DNA of 64,000 nucleotides from an uncultured Oscillospiraceae bacterium (GTDB taxonomy: Bacteria > Bacillota > Clostridia > Oscillospirales > Acutalibacteraceae). This document shows, piece after piece, positions 53,728-59,653 of this stretch (position 1 is the stretch's first letter; each line of letters starts with the position of its first letter). The stretch is from assembly GCA_900549825.1 (NCBI GenBank), contig URQB01000012.1, positions 1 through 64,000 on the forward strand, in the 5' to 3' direction. A program made the position numbers and the translations under genes. Under the pieces are notes generated by a model, which did no database searches, had not been told where the DNA came from, and saw only the letters and a program-made list of their open reading frames with translations.

Positions 53728-54009
53728 TCATACGGTTCTGTAATGCACCTGGACGCGTGTGATAATATCCCGGAGTCGGACATCATCAATCGTATATTCC
53801 AGTAAAGCGTCAGCTGTCTTGTAATAGCACTCTGTTTCACTGTGCGCTTCATAAATCACAATCGCGTCAGGGTCGTGTACAATATCATACGTTTTTCCGT
53901 TCCATTCAAACTCAACTTCTCCATGGTAATGCATGCATTCTTTAAACTCGCTGATTGTTTGAAAGCGATCTTCCTCTGTATTACCGGGTAATATAACTGT
54001 GTTTTTCAT
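53728..54009 (-). CDS. orphan tip cassette 3 (DUF4417-associated small domain)
   Basis: 93 residues from ATG 54009, with GGGGGA 6 nt upstream. This copy has the CMHYHGEVEF variant in its first half and the IVHDPDAIVIYEAH variant in its second. The longest linker relic of the array precedes it: DNPNGHPDPQG...INDPNGAPEFKNFGG in frame, closely matching DNPNEHPDPQGHINYPNG in the intact protein. Function unknown. Confidence 0.75.
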   Translation of the reverse strand: MKNTVILPGNTEEDRFQTISEFKECMHYHGEVEFEWNGKTYDIVHDPDAIVIYEAHSETECYYKTADALLEYTIDDVRLRDIITRVQVHYRTV

Positions 54010-54119
54010 TTTGAATCCCCCAAAGTTTTTAAATTCCGGCGCACCATTCGGATCGTTAATCGGCCCCTGAGGATCAGGATGCCCATTGGGATTATCCCGA
54101 TGTTACAACAAAAATATTT

Positions 54120-54398
54120 TTAAATAGTTCTATCTGTTACTTCCATATGCGTTACCATATCGCGTAGCCGATCGCCGTCAATTAAATGCTCCAGCAATTC
54201 ATCCGCCGTCTTATAATAGCTCTCTTTGTCACTATACGCTTCATAAATCACAATCGCGTCAGGGTCGTGTACGATATCATATATTTTGCCATTCCATATG
54301 AATTCTATCTCCCCGCCACATTCAACACACCACTTAAACTCACTGATTGTTTCAAAGCGGTTCTCTTCCGGTGTGTTCGCGTGTACAATTGTATTCAT
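54120..54398 (-). CDS. orphan tip cassette 4 (DUF4417-associated small domain)
   Basis: 92 residues from ATG 54398, AAGGAT a few nt upstream. It follows cassette 5 by only 15 nt and, unlike the others, has no linker relic before it, so it may have been joined directly by recombination. Sequence type as cassette 1 (CVECGGEIEFIWNGK), with a different tail (LLEHLIDGDRLRDMVTHMEV). Confidence 0.72.
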   Translation of the reverse strand: MNTIVHANTPEENRFETISEFKWCVECGGEIEFIWNGKIYDIVHDPDAIVIYEAYSDKESYYKTADELLEHLIDGDRLRDMVTHMEVTDRTI

Positions 54399-54413
54399 TT
54401 TTATGATCCTTCA

Positions 54414-54698
54414 TTATATTGTCCGACATGTTATTTCTACCTGTGTAATAATGTCTCGAAGCCGGACGCCGTCAATCAAATATTCAAGTACCTCATCCGC
54501 TGTTTTGTAGGATCGCTCTGTCTCGCCTTTATGCGCTTCATAAATCACAATCGCGTCAGGATCGTGTACAATATCATATTTTCTCCCCTTCCACTTAAAC
54601 TCTACTTCTCCATGGTAATGCATACATTCTTTAAACTCGCTGATGGATTCAAAACGACGTTCCTCTGCGCTGCTCGTAATTACAGTAATATTCTCCAT
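54414..54698 (-). CDS. orphan tip cassette 5 (DUF4417-associated small domain)
   Basis: 94 residues from ATG 54698 (MENITVITSS), with GGAGG 7 nt upstream. The frame is open upstream to an ATG at 54731 whose codons are the linker relic MPEFKLVGGLE; the Shine-Dalgarno supports the inner start. Upstream in frame, DNPDEHPELQG is also recognisable. CMHYHGEVEFKWKG variant. Confidence 0.73.
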   Translation of the reverse strand: MENITVITSSAEERRFESISEFKECMHYHGEVEFKWKGRKYDIVHDPDAIVIYEAHKGETERSYKTADEVLEYLIDGVRLRDIITQVEITCRTI

Positions 54699-54804
54699 TT
54701 CCAATCCTCCAACAAGTTTAAATTCCGGCATGCTATTCAGATAGTTGCGCTGACCTTGCAGTTCGGGGTGCTCATCGGGATTATCCTAATGTATGCATAT
54801 CTGA

Positions 54805-54973
54805 GATATCTCCATTATATTGTCCTGGCTTTTACCTCTACCTGCGTAATGATCTCCCGGAGCCGGACACCGTCTATTCTATATTCAAGGGCTTCGTCCG
54901 CCGTCGCGCACCATTTTTCCGTTTCCGGCTTCCAGGCTTCGCTAATATTTATCATACCTTCCGGATGAGTGAT
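54805..54973. repeat. 169-bp perfect direct repeat, copy 2
   Basis: Second copy of the repeat at 53355-53523, at the 3' end of the full-length DUF4417 gene. Recombination between the two copies would delete cassettes 2 to 5 or swap the tip. Confidence 0.9.
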
Positions 54974-56173
54974 GGTATAGAGAACTCCTTTCCATTCAAA
55001 CTCTACCTCTCCATGGTAGCGCATACATTCTTTGAAATCATTGATTGTTTCAAAATGATTTTCCCCTGTGTTACCAGTTAATATGTCTGTATGCTCCATT
55101 GTAAATCCTCCAAAATATTTAAATTCCGGTACGCCATTCGGATAGTTGATATGGCCTTGCGGATCGGGGTGCTCATTTGGATTATCCCAATGTATCTCAT
55201 GATCATGAGGATCAGAATGCTTATCGGGTCTCCTGTGATCCGTATAATGCCTCTCTCTGATTGCACGCCCATCTTCTCCAATTTTAGTTGCTACTTTATA
55301 TCCGCTTACATAAGTAATTTTTATCTCCCCCGGCTGCCCCAAAAACCGCTTGTCCTCTTCCTTCTTCGGCTTCCATTTACCGCCGTAGGCGCTGCCCATT
55401 CCCATCCGGCAGCCATCGTCCCGCATGACATAGCCACGCTTGATCACCAAATCACAGCCCGGCGGCACCGGCTCCAGCCCGCAGATATATTTCGCATATT
55501 TAGACGGTGTGTAATCGTCCTCCATATGCCGCCAGGAGCTGAGCTCGTAATCAATCGGGACAATGTTGCCCCGCATCTCCGGGAACGGCTCGTGATAGCA
55601 GAGAATCCGCTCCGGCTCCACCCGCCGCCGCAGCTCCTCATAGCCCTTCATGAAAAACGGTTTCTGATCCGCACGGTTCCCGTGCTCCGATACCATATAG
55701 GTCGAAACCGCCACGGTGCTCCCCTTTGGAATCCCCTCGAAGCAAAAGGCAAAGCTGCGCTCATCCCCCCAGCTCACGGTGGGGATCACGCGCATCCCCT
55801 TTGAAGCGAAATACGCCCCGCACCAGCGGTTGCGAAAGGTGTTATAAAGCTGCATGAGCGGATGCATCTCCAGATACATGCTGAAATCCGGTGAGAGCAC
55901 CGCCCGGTACCGCCTGAGCTTTTCGAGATCATGATCGGGATCCTTCCACACGCGCTCAAACTTGTAGTCGTAGAGGAAAAAATGAACGATCCGCCCCAGA
56001 TGCCGCTCATCCTCCAGCTTTGTTTTGTCAAAGCCGATCAGGCGCAGGCCCCGGAATTCCTCCTCATCAAATTCCGCTTTGGGAATGACGGGAATCTTCC
56101 ATGCGCCGCTGCCCTCAAATTGATTCCAGAGCAGAAGCTGGCTTGTGCGGTAGCGGTAATTTTCTTCTGTCAT
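54815..56173 (-). CDS. DUF4417 protein with linker and C-terminal tip domain
   Basis: 452 residues from ATG 56173 (MTEENYRYR, AGGAAG 7 nt upstream). Residues about 1-190 match DUF4417 as remembered (VIPKAEFDEEEFRGLRLIGF, VLSPDFSMYLEMHPLMQLYNTFRNRWCGAYF, PTVSWGDERSFAFCFEGI). Then a Gly/Lys region (GMGSAYGGKWKPKK), a His/Asp/Pro-rich linker (RHYTDHRRPDKHSDPHDHEIHW, INYPNGVPEFKYFGG) and a C-terminal domain of about 90 residues related to cassettes 1-5. Inside the linker GGAGG lies 7 nt before an in-frame ATG at 55099, so the tip could also be made alone. The function of DUF4417 is unknown to me; relatives occur in phages and mobile elements. Confidence 0.75.
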   Translation of the reverse strand: MTEENYRYRTSQLLLWNQFEGSGAWKIPVIPKAEFDEEEFRGLRLIGFDKTKLEDERHLGRIVHFFLYDYKFERVWKDPDHDLEKLRRYRAVLSPDFSMYLEMHPLMQLYNTFRNRWCGAYFASKGMRVIPTVSWGDERSFAFCFEGIPKGSTVAVSTYMVSEHGNRADQKPFFMKGYEELRRRVEPERILCYHEPFPEMRGNIVPIDYELSSWRHMEDDYTPSKYAKYICGLEPVPPGCDLVIKRGYVMRDDGCRMGMGSAYGGKWKPKKEEDKRFLGQPGEIKITYVSGYKVATKIGEDGRAIRERHYTDHRRPDKHSDPHDHEIHWDNPNEHPDPQGHINYPNGVPEFKYFGGFTMEHTDILTGNTGENHFETINDFKECMRYHGEVEFEWKGVLYTITHPEGMINISEAWKPETEKWCATADEALEYRIDGVRLREIITQVEVKARTI

Positions 56174-56236
56174 CTTTGCACTTCCTATCGGTATTGAATT
56201 TGAGAAAAACTCTCTACCAATAGGCAAAAACGCGAT

Positions 56237-56264
56237 ATTTGTTGCCCCGCATGATGCAACAAAT
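56237..56264 (-). promoter_or_regulatory. 9-bp inverted repeat in the DUF4417 leader
   Basis: ATTTGTTGC (56237-56245) and GCAACAAAT (56256-56264) form a perfect palindrome with a 10-nt centre between promoter and start codon. It may be an operator or an RNA hairpin; no T run follows. Confidence 0.45.
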
Positions 56265-56356
56265 GCCGGGGTTCACAGAAAGTTTACAAGTGGCCTCAGG
56301 GCAATAGACATTTATTGTAAAATTAAGATGAATTTACTTTTATATTGTATAATTCC

Positions 56357-56385
56357 ATTTTATATCATATTCTTTTCTGTGTCAA
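56357..56385 (-). promoter_or_regulatory. promoter of the DUF4417 cassette operon
   Basis: Perfect TTGACA (56380-56385), 17 nt, TAAAAT (56357-56362) on the minus strand. With the terminator at 52853-52900 this makes DUF4417 and the five cassettes one transcription unit of about 3.5 kb. Confidence 0.75.
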
Positions 56386-56431
56386 GCGCACGTTGCGGCC
56401 GCAGCGCATCCTTCCGGCTTCAACCAGATGC

Positions 56432-56481
56432 AAAAAGCCGCTCCGGGGAAAGAAAAGCTTTGTTTCCCCGGAGCGGCTTTT
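56432..56481 (-). terminator. terminator of the copper operon
   Basis: A 19-bp perfect stem (56433-56451 with 56463-56481) is followed by a T run on the minus strand and TTTT on plus. It ends csoR-copA. Confidence 0.9.
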
Positions 56482-56507
56482 CGGCTGGCGGTAACCCTGC
56501 TTGCTTT

Positions 56508-56723
56508 TTACTCCGCCGCGCAGCTAACCGGCGTATAACCGGCCTGCGTCACTGCGTCCATCAGCGCCTGGTCCGGCACATCCTTTGCAAGCGTCACGGT
56601 CGCCTTCTTTTCCTCCAGATTCACATCCGCTGCGCTCACGCCGTCGACTGCGGCGAGCGCTTGCTGAACGTGCATCTGGCAGTGTGCGCACATCATGCCT
56701 TCGATCAAAATCGTTTTTTTCAT
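56508..56723 (-). CDS. possible internally initiated CopZ-like copper chaperone
   Basis: Inside copA, in the same frame, GGAGGT (56731-56736) lies 7 nt before ATG 56723, codon 793. Translation from there would give a 71-residue protein beginning MKKTILIEGMMCAHC, the size and motif of a free CopZ chaperone (HMA fold, CxxC). No separate copZ gene is present in this operon. The site falls in the linker between the last membrane helix and the HMA domain, where coding constraint is low. Expression is inferred, not shown. Confidence 0.45.
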   Translation of the reverse strand: MKKTILIEGMMCAHCQMHVQQALAAVDGVSAADVNLEEKKATVTLAKDVPDQALMDAVTQAGYTPVSCAAE

Positions 56724-59099
56724 TGATGTTACCTCCGTTTTTTCCGGCGCCGGGGCCGGGATTTGTTTCTCCTGAAAGCCGGATAGGAACTCCGGCATGG
56801 GGATCTTTTTTCGCTTTGCATCCCGCTTCGCGGAATGCATGTGGAACAGGTTCAGCCGCAGCGCGTTCATCACAACGCAGAAGCTCGAAAGGCTCATCGC
56901 AGCAGCGCCAAACATTGGATTGAGCTGCAGGCCGAAAATGGGGATCAGCGCGCCCGCTGCAATCGGAATCCCGATGCAGTTGTAAAGAAACGCCCAAAAC
57001 AGGTTTTCATGGATATTGCGCAGCACCTGGCGGGACAGGCGAATTGCGGCCGGCACATCCAAAAGGCTTGATTTCATCAGCACAACGTCCGCCGCATCCA
57101 GGGCAACGTCCGCCCCCGCGCCGATGGCAATCCCGACATCCGCGCGGGTCAGCGCCGGGGCGTCGTTGATGCCGTCGCCGACCATTGCGACCTTCCCATA
57201 TTCAGAAAGCCTGCGCACAACGGCTTCCTTATCATTCGGCAGCACGTCGGCAACCACCGCGTCCATACCGACCTGCCTTGCAATCGCCTCGGCCGTGCGG
57301 CGATTGTCGCCGGTGAGCATCACGGTCTGCACGCCCATATGCTTCAGCATCCGGATTGCCTCTGCGCTGTCCGGCTTTACCACGTCCGCGACTGCAACAA
57401 TCCCGAGCAGCCGCCCGTCCCGTGCAAAATAGAGCGGCGTTTTCCCTTCGTTGGCTAGCGCCTCGCCTGCCTGCTTCATCTGGCCGGTCAAAAGGTTTTT
57501 CTCCTGCATCAGGGCGGCGTTGCCGCCGAAAGCGGCCTCGCCGCCAATCTCGCCCTGCACGCCGTGGCCGGGCAATGCGGCAAACGTACGGGCAGGATCA
57601 TATTGCAGGCCGGTTTCGACCGCCCTTGCCCGAATGGCATGCGCCAGCGGGTGCTCGCTCTTCTCCTCCAGCGCGGCGGCAGTTTGTAGTAGCTCCGCCT
57701 CTGACACACCGGGCGCTGGGTGCAGATCGGTCACCTGGGGCTTTCCCTGCGTGACCGTCCCGGTTTTATCCAGCACAACAAAATTGGTCTTGCCGGCCGC
57801 TTCCAGCGCCGCGGCCGTTTTGAACAGCACGCCCTTCTTCGCGCCCAGCCCGCTGCCGACCATAATCGCAACGGGCGTTGCGAGCCCCAGCGCGCACGGG
57901 CAGCTGATAACGAGCACGCTGATCGCGCGCGCCAGCGCAAAGCCGAAGCTTTTTCCTGCGATCAGCCAAGCTGCTCCGGCTACCAGAGCAATCCCGATCA
58001 CCACCGGCACGAATACGCCGGATACCCGATCCGCCACCTTAGCGATCGGCGCTTTCGTCGCCGCGGCGTTCTTCACCATTTCAATGATCTGGCTCAGGGT
58101 CGTATCGCCGCCGACGCGGGTGGCGGTGCAGGTGAGGGAACCGTTCTGGTTCAGGGTTGCCGCGCTGACCAAACTGCCGGGCGCTTTATCCACCGGCAGG
58201 CTTTCGCCGGTCAGCGCCGCCTCGTTGACCGCGCTCTCCCCTTCCAGCACCCGCCCGTCAACCGGGATGCTCTCACCCGGGCGCACAAGAAAGGTATCGC
58301 CAACGCGCACCCCTTCCGCCGGGATCGTCGTCTCCCCCGCATCCCGCAAAACATGCGCCGTTTTCGGAGCCAAGTCCATCAGGCTTTTGATGGCGTTGGT
58401 CGTTTTTCCTTTGCTGTATGCCTCCAGCATTTTCCCGACCGTAATGAGCGTCAGGATCATCGCGGCCGATTCGAAATAAAGCTCGTGCGCGTGGTGGAAC
58501 GCCATCTCCACGTTCCCCGAGAGCATCGCGCCGCTCATGGAAAACAGCACCGCCGTGCTGTAGACAAAAGCAGCTCCGCTTCCCATGGCTACCAGCGTAT
58601 CCATGTTGGGCCCTCCATGCAGAAGGCTTTGAAAACCGCTGATAAAAAACCGCTGGTTGATGACCATAATCAGGCTCGTCAGCAACAACTCATAAAGACC
58701 GATTGCCAATGGGTTTTCCGCCAGAACAGCCGGAACAGGCCAACCCCACATGAGATGCCCCATGGATACATACATCAGCGGCAAAAGCAAACACAGCGAA
58801 GCAATCAGCCTGCGTGCGAGCTTCGGCGTTTCATGATCCTCCAGCGCCTCCCGCGCGGCAGAGCGGCTCTTTCCCGCGGCCTCGGCGCTGTTTTCTGGCT
58901 CTGCCCCATACCCGGCGGAAGCGACCGCATCGCAAATATTCTGCGGCGCAGCCGGCAGGTCAAAGGTCACGTTCATGGAATTCGTCAGCAGGCTGACCGT
59001 CACTTCTTCCACACCAGGCACTGCCGCCACCGCTTTTTCCACATGCGCGCTGCACGCAGCGCAGGTCATGCCGGTAACATTAAATTTTACTGTCATCAT
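56508..59099 (-). CDS. copA: CopA, copper-exporting P1B-type ATPase with two HMA domains
   Basis: 863 residues. An N-terminal metal-binding HMA domain (GMTCAAC, Cys13 and Cys16), the TGES actuator motif, the Cu(I) transport motif C400-P-C402 in helix 6, phosphorylated Asp444 in DKTGT, SEHPLAHA in the nucleotide domain, and GDGINDAP. Unusually, a second HMA domain is fused at the C-terminus (GMMCAHC, Cys804 and Cys807) after a Pro-rich linker. That domain is preceded in frame by its own Shine-Dalgarno and ATG (see 56508-56723). Second gene of the csoR-copA operon, 18 nt after csoR. Confidence 0.96.
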   Translation of the reverse strand: MMTVKFNVTGMTCAACSAHVEKAVAAVPGVEEVTVSLLTNSMNVTFDLPAAPQNICDAVASAGYGAEPENSAEAAGKSRSAAREALEDHETPKLARRLIASLCLLLPLMYVSMGHLMWGWPVPAVLAENPLAIGLYELLLTSLIMVINQRFFISGFQSLLHGGPNMDTLVAMGSGAAFVYSTAVLFSMSGAMLSGNVEMAFHHAHELYFESAAMILTLITVGKMLEAYSKGKTTNAIKSLMDLAPKTAHVLRDAGETTIPAEGVRVGDTFLVRPGESIPVDGRVLEGESAVNEAALTGESLPVDKAPGSLVSAATLNQNGSLTCTATRVGGDTTLSQIIEMVKNAAATKAPIAKVADRVSGVFVPVVIGIALVAGAAWLIAGKSFGFALARAISVLVISCPCALGLATPVAIMVGSGLGAKKGVLFKTAAALEAAGKTNFVVLDKTGTVTQGKPQVTDLHPAPGVSEAELLQTAAALEEKSEHPLAHAIRARAVETGLQYDPARTFAALPGHGVQGEIGGEAAFGGNAALMQEKNLLTGQMKQAGEALANEGKTPLYFARDGRLLGIVAVADVVKPDSAEAIRMLKHMGVQTVMLTGDNRRTAEAIARQVGMDAVVADVLPNDKEAVVRRLSEYGKVAMVGDGINDAPALTRADVGIAIGAGADVALDAADVVLMKSSLLDVPAAIRLSRQVLRNIHENLFWAFLYNCIGIPIAAGALIPIFGLQLNPMFGAAAMSLSSFCVVMNALRLNLFHMHSAKRDAKRKKIPMPEFLSGFQEKQIPAPAPEKTEVTSMKKTILIEGMMCAHCQMHVQQALAAVDGVSAADVNLEEKKATVTLAKDVPDQALMDAVTQAGYTPVSCAAE

Positions 59100-59116
59100 A
59101 AATATGCCCCTGTTTT

Positions 59117-59452
59117 CTATTTCAATTTTTTCATCAGCTCCACTGCTTCGTCAACGATCTGCGTGTTCCCCTTCCGAATTTCTTCCACAACACAGGTTTC
59201 CAAATGATCCTGCAAAATAATATATCCGAAACTCTGCAGGGCGCTTTCCACAGCCGCCACCTGCGTCAGAATATCGCCGCAGTAGCGGTTATCCTCCACC
59301 ATGTTTTTGATTCCGTTGAGCTGCCCGATCATCCGGTTCAGCCGATTCTGAAGCAGGCGAATCGCCTGTTCATCGCGGGGCGTATGTTTATGGTGCGGGC
59401 AGCATGTTTCACATGCCCCGGCTGCTGTGAGCCCATTTTCTTCAAAAGCCAT
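59117..59452 (-). CDS. csoR: CsoR family copper-sensing repressor
   Basis: 111-residue all-helical DUF156 repressor. The Cu(I) ligands Cys58, His83, Cys87 keep the exact spacing of characterised CsoR proteins (C-x24-H-x3-C). An N-terminal extension carries CETCCPHHKH, possibly an additional metal site. Copper binding releases the operator. AAGGAGG lies 7 nt before ATG 59452. First gene of csoR-copA, with operator-like sites at 59474-59516 in its promoter. Confidence 0.95.
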   Translation of the reverse strand: MAFEENGLTAAGACETCCPHHKHTPRDEQAIRLLQNRLNRMIGQLNGIKNMVEDNRYCGDILTQVAAVESALQSFGYIILQDHLETCVVEEIRKGNTQIVDEAVELMKKLK

Positions 59453-59473
59453 CGCCGTTCCTCCTTTTTCAAA

Positions 59474-59523
59474 ATACCCTGATGGGGTATATTTATCATA
59501 TACCTCCCGTGGGTATTTGTCAA
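59474..59523 (-). promoter_or_regulatory. csoR-copA promoter with two CsoR operator-like palindromes
   Basis: TTGACA (59518-59523), 17 nt, TATGAT (59495-59500). Two palindrome-like sites of the TACCC...GGGTA type lie here: ATACCTCCCGTGGGTAT (59500-59516), filling the spacer, and ATACCCTGATGGGGTAT (59474-59490), just downstream of the -10. Both resemble known CsoR operators. The arrangement allows tight autoregulated, copper-inducible control. Confidence 0.8.
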
Positions 59524-59593
59524 GAGCACTTCTTCAAGTCTTTCAAAATTTTGCATGCTGTTCACAGAGAAAGTCGAAAAGAGCAGGCCCTCA

Positions 59594-59632
59594 ATAAAAA
59601 TATCCGCAGCCCCTCAGTTAGAAAGGCTGCGG
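59594..59632 (-). terminator. terminator of the GH36/GH2 operon
   Basis: CCGCAGCC (59604-59611) pairs with GGCTGCGG (59625-59632), followed on the minus strand by ATATTTTTATT. It lies 22 nt after the GH2 stop and before the csoR promoter. Confidence 0.8.
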
Positions 59633-59653
59633 ACGCTTTTCTTCTGTTCCTGT

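Noticed and set aside
54186..54968. 260-codon frame opposite the tip cassettes
   Set aside because: Mirror of the repeated cassettes; similarity among its parts comes only from the repeats.
52982..54973. CRISPR or similar array
   Set aside because: Repeats are about 280 bp coding units with drifted copies and irregular spacing, not short identical repeats with unique spacers.
57720..59207. 495-codon frame antisense to copA
   Set aside because: Shadow of the ATPase gene without start signals or domain content.
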